Shown here piece by piece: positions 36,401 through 48,687 of a stretch of 64,000 bases of DNA (position 1 is the stretch's first letter; each line of letters starts with the position of its first letter). The notes below the pieces were generated by a model. That model saw only the letters and a list, made by a program, of their open reading frames with translations. It was not told the DNA's origin and made no database searches. The stretch covers positions 62,001 to 126,000 of the forward strand of contig JAOCPU010000051.1 of NCBI GenBank assembly GCA_035772785.1, read 5' to 3'. The translations under genes were made by a program, and so were the position numbers. Source of the stretch: Phlebiopsis flavidoalba. Taxonomy: Eukaryota; Basidiomycota; Agaricomycetes; Polyporales; Phanerochaetaceae.

Positions 36401-39400
36401 TGGGCGAGACGTCCAGGGGCAGGGCGGCGGACGAGAGCTTTCGAACAGGATCTTGGCATACCTTGACATTTCGTGATCAGTCGGTACAGCGAAGTCGACG
36501 GCCATACGCAACCACGGGTGCGGTTATCCTTTCTCTGGCGTAGCTGGCACGCGACGGGGCGGTAGTGGTTCTTCGAGGCAAGTTGATGTACATGTCGATG
36601 AGGTTGTTGGCGGAGATGCTGGGTGGAGCGAGTACTCAGACTTCTGCTTGTCGCTGCTGTCCTCAGGAAGCGTCTCGATAAGGTACTGGGAGGATGTTCA
36701 GTCAGAGCTATCACAATAAGTATGGTCAAAGGCATACCCTTGCAAGGAAATGTTTTGTGCTCGGTCAAGAAGTCTGCAGTACCAGAGGTAGCGAAGATCT
36801 CGTATCCGGCCGCATACAGCTTCTGGACCGAGGGCAAGAGCTCGAGCTTCTCCTTGTAACCACCAATCGAGAAGAGAATGTTCTTCTTGGGCAGTACGAT
36901 ACCGGTGGAGACAAGAGCCTTGACATAGGCCTCGACCTTGTCACGACCGAAGCAGGCAACCTCACCAGTCGAGGTTCCCATCTCAACACCGAGAACGGGG
37001 TCGGCGCCGGAAAGACGACTGAAGCTGAACTGGGGAACCTTGACACCAACGTAGTCCGAAGGAAGAGCGCCCGGGGTCAGGGTACGCCTCGACGGGCATG
37101 CCTAGCATGACCTTCGTGGCCATCTCGATAGCGTCGATACCAGTGACTTTCGATACGAAGGGGAAGGAGCGGGCGGCGCGAAGGTTGCACTCGATGACCT
37201 TGATCTCGTTGTTCTTTGCGATGAACTGGATGTTGAACGGCCCGGTGACGTTGAGGGCGTTGCCAATCTTTGCCGTAGCCTCCTCGATTTGCCTAACGGT
37301 CTCGGGGTCGAGGTCCTGGGGGAGGGTGTATCAGCGTGGCGTCACCGGAGTGCACACCAGCGTTCTCGACGTGCTCGGAGATGTAGTGCATGACCATCTT
37401 GCCGTCCTTTGCGACAGCGTCCATCTCGATTTCCTTGGCGCCCTCGATGTACTTGGAGATGACGACTGGGTGGGTCGCGAGAAACCGCGGTCGCTTGCGA
37501 GAGGTATCCGGAGAGATCGTCGGGGCCGAATACGACGTTCATGGCAGCGCCAGAGAGGACGTACGAGGGACGGACAAGCACGGGGTAACCGACAGACTCG
37601 CAGAAGGCGTGGGCCTCGTCGAAGCTGCTAAGTTCCTTCCACTTCGGCTGGTCGACACCAATGTCGTCGAGGAGACGAGAGAACTTGTACCTGTTCTCAG
37701 CGGTATCGATCATCTCCGGCGAGGTACCGTAGATCTTGACGTTCTGGCGGTGGAGCGGGAGGGCGATGTTGTTCGGGGTCTGACCACCCATGGAAAGGAT
37801 GATACCGCGGGAGCCCTCGGCATCGTAGACGTCAAGAATGGTCTCCAAGCTGATGTTCTCGAAGTAGAGGCGGTCGGGCCTCGTCGTAGTCGGTACTGAC
37901 AGTCTCAGGGGTTGTAGTTGACACATTGACGGTGGGCAAAGCCGTTTCTCGCGGAGGGTACGGATAGCACGGACCGCACACCAATCGAACTCGACGGAGG
38001 AGCCGATACGGTAGACACCAGAGCCAAGAACCATGACACCGCGGTCGTCGAACGAGACAATCGTGCTCGACAGCGTTTGGTAGAGGTGGTATAGAGGTAG
38101 TTGGTGAAGGCGGGGAACTCGGCGGCCACGGTATCGATTTGCTTGGTGAACGGCGCGATGCTGTACTCCTGACGCAGACGACGGACGGCAAGCTCGTTGG
38201 AGCCCATGCATGTCGCAAGCTGGCGGTCAGAGAAGCCGAGCTGCTTGGCCTGACGAAGGATTTGAGGAGTGATGGTAGAGACATTGTATTCACTATGAAA
38301 GAGTTAGACGAGAAAATGCGTTTGTACAAGGTTGAGGTAACTCACCCAAGCATGACCTCAGTCTTGAAGATAGTCTCGAGCTTGGTTAGGAACCAGCGGT
38401 CAATGTTCGTCATTTGCCAGATCTTCTCAACAGAGTAGCCGCGGTGGAACGCCGTCGAGATAGCGAAGATGCGCTTATCCGTCGGGTTCTCGAGCTCCTC
38501 GTCAATATCCTCGACGAAGTCGTTTCTTGTAGGCGCATGTATTCAGGAACATTCCGTGACGGTATAAAGTTGGCGCCTCACCTTGGCAAATCCAGCAAAC
38601 TGGTCGTCAATGGCACGAATAGCCTTCTGGATGGTCTCCTCGAACGTGCGGCCGATACTCATGACCTCACCAACAGACTTCATGCTGCTGCTGAGCAGCC
38701 TGCTGACGCGGTGGAACTTCTTCAAGTCCCAACGGGGGATCTTGACGACGCAGTAGTCCAAGCTGGGCTCGAAGCACGCGCTGGTCACCTTCGTCACCGA
38801 GTTTCTTGATCTCGTTGAGCGGGATGCCCAGGCCGAGCTTCGCGGGCGATGAACGCGAGTGGGTAGGCCCGTAGCCTTGGACGCGAGCGCAGACGAACGC
38901 GACAGACGAGCGTTGACCTAGGCAGCATTAGCACGGAGTGTCGGTATGAGATAGAGCCTACGTACCTCAATAATGCAGTATTCCTTGGACGTCGGGTTGA
39001 GGGCGTATTGGATGTTGCACTCTCCGACTACACCCAAATGGCGGATGACGTTGATGGCGGTCGTACGGAGCATGTTGTAGTCCGCATCGGACAGAGTCTG
39101 CGAGGGAGCGACGACAATGGAGTCTCCGGTGTGGATACCCAGAGGGTCGAAGTTCTAGACGAAATGTTAAGCAAAGTGAAGCCGAAATCGCGTAAGAGCG
39201 AACGTACCTCCATGTTACAAACGGTGATTGCAGTTGTCCCTGCAGTCACGAACGACCTCGTACTCAATCTCCTTCCATCCCTTCATACTCTTCTCAACCA
39301 GCACCTGCGGGCTAGTCGCGAACGCCTTACTACAAAGCGCCTTGAGCTGGTCGTCGTTCTGCGCAAAGCCAGAGCCGAGACCGCCCAACGCGTAGGCAGC

Positions 39401-41392
39401 ACGAACGATGACAGGGTAGCCGATAGTGTTCGCAGCAGTAATCGCCTCGTCTGTAGTGGTCGCAGTGCTCGACTGGGCACACCGCTCGCCGATCTCGGCC
39501 ATGGCGCTCGCGAAGAGCTCGCGGTCCTCGGTCATGATAATGGTGTCGATGGGCGTGCCGAGGACCTTGCACCCGAGGCTCTCAAACTCGTTCCTTGAGC
39601 TTGATGCCGACGTTTGAGCGCGGTCTGGCCGCCGAAGGTAGGACGTAGATACCGTCCGGCTTCTCGTACTGGATGATCTTGCGCAACGACAACTCGGGTG
39701 TCACGGGTAGGAAGTATACCTTGTCGGCGAGACCCTTCGAGGTGGCGATCGTCGCAATGTTCGGGTTGACGAGGATGGTGTAAATGCCTTCTTCCTTGAG
39801 AGCCTTGATAGCTTGAGAGCCCGAGTAGTCGAACTCGCCGGCTTGACCGATCGACAAGCCTCCAGAGCCGAGGATGAGGACCTTCTGCACGTCCGCGCGA
39901 GGAACACGCTTCTCGTTATCCTCCTTCTTGCCTCCAGGCATGGAAATGGGAACGAGGGAGTTGGTGGAGATGCAGTCAACGATGTTCTGGATGAAGACGT
40001 CGAAAAGGAACTCGGTATCACGAGGGCCGGGCGTCGACTCGGGGTGGAACTGGACGGAAAAGAATGGTTTGTCGACACAGTAGATACCTTCGTTGCTGCC
40101 GTCGTTTGCGTTGCAGAAGAGCTCCTTCCAGCCCTCGGGCAGCGTCGCCGGCGGTGTCAACCTGGAAACCGTGGTTCTGCGATGTGATGTAGCAGCGGCC
40201 GCTGAGCGCGTCCGTGCAGGGGATGTTGTGACCACGGTTACCGTACTTCATCTTGGACGTTGGAGGCTGCCGGCGGCGAGGGCGAGGAGCTGGTGTCCGA
40301 GACAGATACCAAAGATTGGGCGGTCCGCCCTTTTCATCGCCTGCGCGAGCCGGTCAATCGTAGACTTGACCATGGTGGGGTCACCGGGACCGTTGGAGAT
40401 GAAGAGACCATCGAAGGGCTCTTCGGAAGGAGCGAGGTAGTCGTAGTCCCAAGGCACGACCTTCAGCTCGACGCCGCGATGAGTGAAGCAGCGGATCTGG
40501 TTGTACTTCATGCCGACGTCGATAGCGAGGACACGGAGCGGCCTTGAGCCCGAGGGATGCATGCGAGGCGCGACGGTGGGCTTGTAGAGTCGCGGCTCAG
40601 GCGTCGACACGACTGCGACAAGGTTTTGCTGGTTAGGATCGCTGAAGGGAACGTCGACGTAGTCGTCGCGCCAGGACGCAGAGGCCGGTGGCGAGGGGGG
40701 CGCGCGAACTGCTGCTGGAAATGTTCCTTCGTGTGTCCAAGGGGCACGTCGGGGTTGCGCGCGAGCACCTTTGCGAGCATCGAGCCCTTTTTCGCGGATC
40801 TTCTTCGTGAGCGCACGGGTGTCCACTCCGTACAGCGCGGGGGACGCCGCTCTCCTTCAGCCACTGGCCCAGCGATGAGCTGGCAAGGTAGTGGCTGTAG
40901 TCTTCGGAGTAGTAGCCCCACCACGACCGCCGCGACATGGATGCGCGAGGACTCGAAGTCGTGGGGGATCTTCTCCGGGTCGACAGTGTCCTGGACGAGC
41001 AGGGACACCGTAGTTGCCGATGAGGGGGTAGGTGAGAACGAGGATTTGGCCCTCGTAGGACGGGTCCGGTCAACGACTCGGTATATCCAATCATACCTAC
41101 ATGATTTTCACGCGTTAAGAAAAACCGCGCATATATGCGCAAAAAACCCGTGGGGTGCACTGACCAGTCTGGAAGACACATTCGCCAGCAATGCTCTTCC
41201 CCTCCGCACCAAAGCTGAAGCCTCGGTAGGCGGTTCCATCTGCAAGCTCCAATACAGCGTCAGTAGTCGGGTTCGCGTCGTCCTGCACAGGCCGGGCAGT
41301 GACTTGGCGGAGCGGGCGCGCCGTTGGGCATACCACTCTGGGCCCTGTTCAGCGCAGGGCGGGACGACGTTCATGGTGAGGGAAGATGGCAT
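33476..41392 (-). CDS. URA2: URA2: carbamoyl-phosphate synthase (glutamine) / aspartate carbamoyltransferase
   Basis: Catalyses the first two steps of UMP synthesis. Domain order on the minus strand: small CPSase part ([19 protein letters not shown] near 41230), GATase with catalytic Cys in [16 protein letters not shown] (about 40260-40310) and [14 protein letters not shown] (about 40020-40060), CPSase ATP-grasp A ([20 protein letters not shown], 39830-39890) and B (39000-37200), the MGS-like regulatory domain where UTP acts ([17 protein letters not shown], about 36830-36890), an inactive dihydroorotase-like domain ending [11 protein letters not shown] near 35430, then ATCase with [15 protein letters not shown] (34410-34460), [24 protein letters not shown] and MHPLPR. 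It ends [13 protein letters not shown] at 33476. More than ten introns and many one-base slips are present. An A/C-rich tract (34714-35078) sits in the linker before ATCase. The start at 41392 is the best ATG before the first conserved block. Confidence 0.96.
34714..35078. repeat. A/C-rich, nearly T-free low-complexity tract inside URA2
   Basis: About 365 bp in which the + strand is almost only A and C, with homopolymer runs of up to about 15 A and very few T (none over long stretches after about 34850). On the coding strand this is T/G-rich and translates to Phe/Cys/Val/Leu runs unlike URA2. It falls in the linker between the dihydroorotase-like and ATCase domains, where recognisable coding sequence resumes on both sides. 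It could be an unusual intron, an inserted simple sequence or a consensus artefact. Confidence 0.75.
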
Positions 41393-43143
41393 GATGGCGG
41401 CTTGTATTTTTGGTGGTCGATTCGGCCTCTTCTCTCCGCACGAGCCTGCAGGACGCGAGTTGAGTGGAGAGGAAGAGAGAAAAAAGAAGAGAAAAACATC
41501 GCATCCGCCATAAATTATACCGAGTCACATGATTGGATCTTGATCTGATTCCATCATTTTGTTAGGCGGTCATTTTTCGCAATCGCCCCGCGCCCTTGCT
41601 GTGCGGCATGGCAGGCCCGTCCAGCTCTCTGCCCTTGCACTTTGTCAAACACATTTCACCATCCACACATCCACGTCTAGATACACGGTGGTAATTAGTC
41701 CTCTGGCTATCTGAGGCTAGTTTGTGGCCTGTTGAGCATACGCCACGTCCCCCACATCTTGGTTCCCACTCCCTGTCGGAGCAAAATCGATGGCGATGTC
41801 ATTCTAGATTAATTCAGGACCCTCTCACGCAACTCTCGCGCACTTGCAATGAATCGGGAACGCAAAGAACGCATTCGACGCGTCCTCGGGCGATGGGGAA
41901 AACACCCCAACGGTCGATGCCAAACCCTAGCCCACCGAGTACCTTTCGGATGCGCGACGAGCCTGTGATGCTTTCGCCTAGCGTATCTAGTGGTATAAAA
42001 ATGGATTCGAAGGCTGCTTTTCTCATGTAGCGGAATGACTGCTCTATATATAAGTGACCTCGCCAGGATAGGGAAGCGGTATATGTATGCTTCTTCCAAA
42101 CTCGGACCCTCGGTCCCGATGCTCAGATCGCTGCACGTAAGTTGATGTGCTCACGCGCAATATGAAGCAGCTGCAAAAATGTTTAAATTATAGGGACCAA
42201 CAGCCAACCAAAGACCACGGCTTTGATGGGCACGTCTCGGGCTCAGAATGACGCGCACAGGCCAGGACTGCTACCCCACCACCAGATCAGAGACCGAGCT
42301 CTAGACAGTCAATAAACGTGCCTGCTCGCGTGGATTCAAGGACGACAGTCACGTCGTGGCAAGTCCACCAGAGACTTATGAATTTGCAAGGATAATTTTT
42401 GGTTGTTTTGTGCCTTTAGTGAGTTCGGTAGTACCGTGTAGAGATGGGGTTCACGGCGATACATGGAGCTTGCAACCCCGAAAACTCACATTTTGTGGGC
42501 GGTGAGAAGGTCTGTTTTACTGTGAGGTCATTCCTAGGGTTTTTATCCACAAGGAGCTGTCGTTGAAAAAAAAGGAGTTAACATTGATATATATTAGGGC
42601 TACGGTTCTTGGGATTTTGAAACTCCCTCATGGCCTACGCTGCTGCCCGTGGTTCGTACTCACCAACAGCCCGCCACACCCGGGGGTGCCCGCACGTTTG
42701 CAGCGAACGAAAGAATCTTGCGTCAGAAAAAAAGATGCATATCTTACATTGAGATATCCTTACATTTTTTTTATGAGATATCTCACCATCCACTCCGCGC
42801 TGATTCTCTCGCCCCACACACCACACGGTACGAAGTCAGAATGCTTGTAAGGTTGGTCGTCGCCGGTCGTGTCACGGACACGGTCGAAGTGCGCGATTTC
42901 AAACCGACTGTACGAAACGTGCAAAGATGGGATAGTTAAATGCACAGTAAGGATCTTGATTAAGTAGGTGAATGAACAGGAGGTATCTCACGACCGATTA
43001 ACTTGATTCATTCACCCAACTCACCGGAGGTAGGCCATGACGGTGACATTAATCTCACTGAGCCGAGTTGTGTTGAAGGCGTAAGTACTTTGTCACGGTC
43101 AGAAGAAAGATACAGCACTGAACTTTGAAAACAAATGGCCACT
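41393..43143. other. intergenic, URA2 promoter side
   Basis: 1.75 kb between URA2 and uncertain frames at 43.1-44.4 kb. No gene recognised. Contains a small hairpin at 42967-43016. Confidence 0.35.
42967..43016. repeat. small inverted repeat
   Basis: ggtgaatgaa at 42967-42976 and ttcattcacc at 43007-43016 form a 10 bp stem with a 30 nt loop. Function unknown; possibly chance. Confidence 0.5.
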
Positions 43144-44402
43144 CTACGCACGGTCTGTCGGACCTTGATCAAATCGCCTAGGGCACAAAATAGACGTGAG
43201 TATACCTGAGTAGTCAGTGGATGTACTATAGCACCGGAAGTACAACACCGATAGCCTTTGGGAATACAGAGCGGTAGCTTCCATACCAGAGAGGATGCGA
43301 GCTGAGCGGCGGGAGATCTCTCGAAAAGGTTTGGAGATCAGAGCCGCAACCTCCATGCTGTCGAGACGAAGTCAATTAGCCTCACGCTTAGCGAATTTCA
43401 CATGGCTGACCTGAATGCACCGCTGGGGAGGATGGAAGGTTTGCCACATGCCTGCTGGCATGACTATGGCCCGCCCCGTCTTTGAGTAGGCTGTACAGCA
43501 CACTCGGACATACCTTTCCCCGAGGTTAGATGGAGGCAATGCAACTGCTTCGCATGCTATGAGAACAGAAAATCAACACACCTTCCCGCCATGAAGGAGA
43601 ACCGCGCGAAACCGCCATAGCCCACACTGAGGCAGGCTCTGGCGTAAGCTCAACTTGAAGAACGTCTCCCAGCTGAAGACCAGAAATCCAGACGAGCGCA
43701 GCAACACTATCACATCGCCATGACAGCCGTGCTCTTGAGAGAGCCAACCCGATACAACGCGTCCAAATGAGAGAAACACGCGTGCGGTAGATTACCTCGC
43801 GATAGAGTTGCTGAGCGTCGGGCAAGGGTCCCGAGGTCAAGGAAACGGCAATGAGGCCCCCGATCACCGCTCGCGAGCGCGAATTCCAAATGCGTCCATA
43901 CCGACGTTCCCCAGACAATGTTTACCCCGCAATCTGTCTCGTCCCTCGGTCTCCTTCGTATAATAGCGCCACAGCGCAATTTGAATACAGCGCTGACCTT
44001 TGTGTTTGTGGTGTTGTTCTGTAACTGCTGGAAAATTGAGGGCGCGCTTTCTGTTGCTCTCGCGCCAAGATATACACAAGATATTAAGGTTCCCGTCGTT
44101 CGAGAAGGGTGTTGGTAGCTTGGACTTGTGATCAGCAGAAAAAGAGCAGTAGTGGTTCTGTGTTTTTGTGTCCTTTGTGTGTCTTTTGATGTTCTGCTTC
44201 CAGCGCGAACAATGGGCGCACAGTGGTTTGGGGCCCAAAGATGATGATGTAGTGTAGCTCGCGTACGATGCGAGGTCCTCGGGGTCGGCGCGGGAGGGTG
44301 TTGCGATTCCCCTAGAATCGTAGCTTTTGTGCAAGTTTCCCGTAGGGACGCTGGATCATAACACTGTATACTTCCGCTTTTACCACCACGGTCATGTTGC
44401 AA
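43144..44402 (-). CDS. possible gene, unrecognised
   Basis: Overlapping minus-strand frames of 230 codons (43710-44402), 156 codons (43864-44334) and 130 codons (43526-43918) are longer than chance would usually give at this base composition, and may be exons of one gene. A segment EDLASYASYTTSSSLGPKPL and another SWRCDSVAALVWISGLQLGD look protein-like. No domain is recognised, and which frame is real cannot be decided by eye. Confidence 0.2.
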
Positions 44403-45086
44403 TGCTTCCGTAGACGCTGGATCAGAACGGCTACACGTAGGCTCACAGTAGGCTCACGTTCGAGACGGAGCGATCATAGGGTACTATGACGGCATCTAAT
44501 ATTACCTTCACGCGTACGATGTCTGCTGTGGTACATCTCAGGCACGCCGCGCTGCTGCCTGCGGGGTTGCGCTTGGTCTTGTCCCCGACCTCGACTCGCG
44601 CAATGAAGGCACTCGGCTTCGACAGCACTGCCTTGGCAGTGATCAAGAACGTTGTGCAGCTGTCGTTGCGTCTACTCCGTGGAAACTGCCAACGCGTACA
44701 TTTGCAGCCAAAAACCAACCCAACCGAGGTGCCCTTCATTGCTTTCAATCTGAAGGACTTTACCGACAAGGCTCGCAACGGACTTGTCCGTTCGCGAAGA
44801 ACGACTCGGCGGCCAAGACTCAAGTGGTGGGCTAATGTGATCTGGTGGGGGCGTCTTTTCACTCTTCATGGATACTCGAGTGTTCCAGGCAGATTCCAGC
44901 TTGTTTTCAACCACCCAGCACCACCCCATCCTCCAGCCATGCCGGGCCGAATGGGTCACACAGTTCCGGGCGGCGCGCAATGTGCCTGGCAATTGCGGAG
45001 GGTCCTTGCAGGCACCACCACCGTAGGGGCAAGAGTCAAAGACGATCAACATCAAGAGCCTCGCAGACAAAGCCACCGAGAATTGT
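44403..45086. other. unassigned; open frames on both strands
   Basis: A plus frame (44486-45115, 209 codons) and minus frames (44443-44862, 44672-45076) overlap. None contains a recognisable domain, so no strand can be preferred. Confidence 0.25.
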
Positions 45087-45413
45087 CTTTATTTTTTTTT
45101 TCTTTTTGTTTATAATTTTATAATTTTTTAAATTTTTTTTTTTTTTAAACAATCTTAAAAATTTTTTCTCTTTAAAAAAAAATTAAAAATTGTATTTGTT
45201 TTTTTCAATTTTTTTTGTTTTTTTGTTATTAAAAAAAACTCTTCCCTCTCCAACACTACAATTTTAATCTCAATTTCCTAAAAAATTTTTTTTTAAATGT
45301 TTCTTCTATTTTTTTTTAAAAAAAAATATTTCCTTTATAAGGAAAAAAATTTTTTCTATTTTTTAATTGTTTTTTGTCTCTTTTTTCTTTTTTTTATTTC
45401 TTTTCCTTATTTC
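45087..45413. repeat. T-rich low-complexity tract
   Basis: About 330 bp dominated by T, with shorter A runs, on the + strand. It contains almost no G. It resembles the A/C tract at 34714-35078 in length and abruptness but differs in composition. It lies shortly upstream of the MTO1 fragment. Confidence 0.8.
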
Positions 45414-45652
45414 TGCAACCCGTTCGTCGGACGGACGATGACAAATATCGAATACGCACGACCTAATCCCAGCCGCCGACTATAGGTGACCAAATCTCCC
45501 GTTACAGGACGTGTCTCCTAAGCGTGCATGAGAGAAACATTACCAGAGAAGCATTCATACTCCTCCAACTACGCTCATAGCTTCGGGCTCAGGGACGCGT
45601 ATATGACGGGTGAGCCGCACTTTACGCTCAAAAGGTTTGGCGGTGGGGCTAA

Positions 45653-47407
45653 ATGAACAGCGCATGCGCATAGTGGTCAGTGATTGGCGAGAGGACATGC
45701 TGGGTGCGAGGCGGCGGCCGAGGGCAGCTGAGGGCGGGGGCACGAACAGTGCTGCTCACACAAAAGCTTGACGCTATTGACGAGCTCTCGTGTAATCCGT
45801 CTATTGGCGGTGTGTGGGCAAAGGCACACTTGTGAGGAGGTGGATGCGCTGGACGGTGTCATGGGACGGGTCGCCGGTACGTTCTAAAATATGTTCAGTA
45901 AAATTCCCACTTACCCACAAACTTTATGTAGACAAAGCAGGATGTCAGTTCCATATGCTGAATGCTTCAAAGGGTCCTGCAGTATGGGTGAGTTCATGTT
46001 TGTGACCAGACCCAATCATTTCCTTGACGCATATAGCCAGGGTTTGCGTGCGCAAATTGACAGAAAACTGTACAGGAAACACATGTAAGCTACGCTTCAC
46101 AACTACCCAAACCTCGACATTCGTGCCGCAAGCATACGACCCTCATATTCGACCATACCTAACAAGAAGGCACATGGGGCACCGTCACCGGCGTCCGGCT
46201 AGGTACGCCTATCCCCACTTCCCCTCGGACCCCCACTCACACAATCCACAGAGTCTGGTGAAGCCGTCCGTTGCTCCTAAGCCGTGATCTGCACGGGCAC
46301 ATTCCTCTCGGGGGAGATCCACATCGGGATGAAAACCTTCCCGCGGGACGGATGAGCGAGGACCCGTTTATCGGTCTCTCCGGCTTTTTACGCGCGGCAG
46401 GCTTCGCGCTCGGCCGCCTCCAAACGAGCACGCCCCGCGCGGCTGCAGCTCAAGAGCATCGACTTTGTTTGCGCACCCCGCGCTCGAAAGGCAACTTCGA
46501 GGGGACGCCGCGCCACGGCCGTTCAGCTTATATGCACAAGACGGTTGACAATGCGGAGAAACCAGATTGACTGCTGGATGACGGCGACGAATGAGCAGAC
46601 GCACGAGATTGTGAGGGATAATATGCATCGTGCGGCGCATATCCAGGGAAACGAAGAAGGGCCCGCGGTATTGTCCGTCGTTGGAGGCCAAGGTGCGGCG
46701 GTTCCCGCAGAAGACGGCGTATAATGTTTGGCTTGAGCCCGAGTGCTACGACTCTGGGTGCGTCCCCACAAATGTCCCATTCATGGTTTGGGTACTGAAG
46801 TTATCTGAAGACTTGGTCTACCCAAATGGGCTATCGTGCAGTCTGCCAGAAGATGCGCAGGAGGTCATGTACCGCAGCATTGCTGGGCTGGAGAACGTCG
46901 AGATTGTTCGTCCGGCGTATGGCGTCGAATAGGACCACATAGATGCCCGCGAGCTTACACGTAAGCATACCATCACATTTTGTGAATATCATCTCACCCA
47001 TACCTCTTAGCTACGCTCGAGACCAAGCGAATAAAGGTTTGTCACACCACAGAAATAAAGTTATACGTCGCTCAACTGTTTCCAGGGCTTATTCCTCGCA
47101 GGCCAAATAAACGGCACCACAGGCTACGAAGAAGCCGCGGCACAGGGAGTCGTAGCAGGCATCAACGCAGGTCTCGCAGCACAGTCCCGCCCACCCCTAA
47201 TCATAACCTGCGCAGACGGCTACACTAGCGTCATGATCGATGACCTAATTATAAAGGGCGCTGAAGAATCTTTGAGTATATGCAGTCTCAGTCGACACGG
47301 GATGAGATCTAATTTGCATGCAGACCGGATTTTCACTTCCCGGCATGACGCTCAGCTTGCTGGCTGTTGAACAGGCTACGGGGTTGGTCCCAGCCTATGG
47401 AGGCTGA
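45653..47407 (+). pseudogene. MTO1: MTO1/GidA tRNA-modification enzyme, C-terminally truncated
   Basis: MTO1 is the mitochondrial FAD enzyme that, with MSS1/GTPBP3, modifies wobble uridine 34. Visible in order: FAD-binding [11 protein letters not shown] (about 45691-45725, with in-frame stops nearby), SCNPSIGG and EEVDALDGVMGRVA (45785-45880), an intron, DKAGCQFHMLNASKGPAVW, an intron, AQIDRKLYRKHM, LHNYPNLDIRAASIRP, GTFLSGEIHIGMKTFP with AGRMSEDP (GidA signature region, about 46290-46360), NVWLEPE-like, [46 protein letters not shown] and [13 protein letters not shown]. The match fades after FTSR and GYGVGP (about 47330-47390) and a stop follows at 47407. The C-terminal GidA-associated helical domain needed for tRNA and partner binding is absent. 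It is either a broken copy or a misassembly. Confidence 0.85.
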
Positions 47408-48687
47408 GCCTTGTATAGAAGACGAGCTGAAACAAGGTACAATGCCTGCCGCGAGAGCTTTTTAGTCAAGCAAATAATGGGACTGTATGCATAAGTATTC
47501 ACTGTCGGGATTTGTCGTCATCGATTTGAATCGAGCCCTGTCTGTTTGCCCTAATGCCGTACCTTGACTTGGGTCGAAGGCAATGTGTCACCAGGCAGCG
47601 AGCAACGGTCTAATAGCCTAGAGAACGATTTTGCCATATCAATGTGGCGGGAGGCGGTGAATAACAGGCATATTTTTGTCAAAGAAAGCACGTATTCAAA
47701 AGAAGGACAGTTCTGCTGCTGCATTGCATCGTGCGGGTAAAGCAAGACGTCTCCATAAATTTGTGTGTCGACTATAACATGGGTTTACAGCAGACGGAAT
47801 GAGAGCAATTGCATACTACTTATGTACAAGTGCTTTACTCTGTTATACTTTCCAGCCCCCCCAGCCCGAAAGGGCCCGCGTGACAGCTAGTGTTGAGAGC
47901 CGGGTGAATCGCATCGGCGGTGCTGCAACGCAGCAGCGCCAATACCTGACAAGTGCCTAGGAAGGGGAAGTACGCCACACATTCAGCCTGTTCCCTTCAG
48001 CGAGCGTCGACTCCAATTCGTACTTGCTTAGGACCGTTCATTGTCATAAACTCCTGCTCGCTGCAGGAACTCGCAAGCCAGTCTCAGTATCTGCGCCTCA
48101 GCGAAGGAGAACCAGATTTGGTATGGGAAGGAAATACCAGTCTAGGGTTCTTGGTCCCACTGGTTGGTTACTGCGCGGATTGTGATCTCAGGGCCACGGG
48201 CACTCGCTGGTACCGCGGTATCCAAGCCAGCGCGCGGCGAACTTGTCACCACCGCCATGTGCTGGCACGATATGAGAAAAGCGATGCCACGCGCATGTGG
48301 TCGAGGTGAGCCGTGAACTTAACAGACCAGGCAGCCTTCTCTTGGGCGCGCTCGTCGTCGGCGGCGTCGCGCGCACGACGAGCAGGGGGCCGTCGACGCT
48401 TGGGCGGACGTCGGAATGGCGCTAAGGGCGGATGCTGTGCTCGGAGTGGCGAGGACCGCAGCGCGCCACGGGCTCTGGGGCGGGCGGAAGCGCCTAGAAT
48501 GTCGGGCAAAAATTGTTGAGCAGATCACTCGGAGATGGAATGGGGCTGCCGCTAGGGGCCGGTGTGCAGCGGCGGCCTGCTTATCTTTTCTGATAAACGG
48601 CATGTAAAAAACGGTCCAAAAGCACAAGGGCTGCTGGTTCCCGCCCCCTCCTAATCGTCTAGTTTCCCCTCACCTGGTGCCACCACC
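47408..48687. other. intergenic; missing MTO1 C-terminus not found
   Basis: No MTO1 C-terminal sequence is recognisable. Minus frames at 48246-48627 are Arg/Ala/Pro-rich without domains. The section just before 48688 probably contains the permease promoter. Confidence 0.4.

Noticed and set aside
36623..38438. plus-strand open frames opposite URA2
   Set aside because: They are antisense shadows of the conserved URA2 exons.
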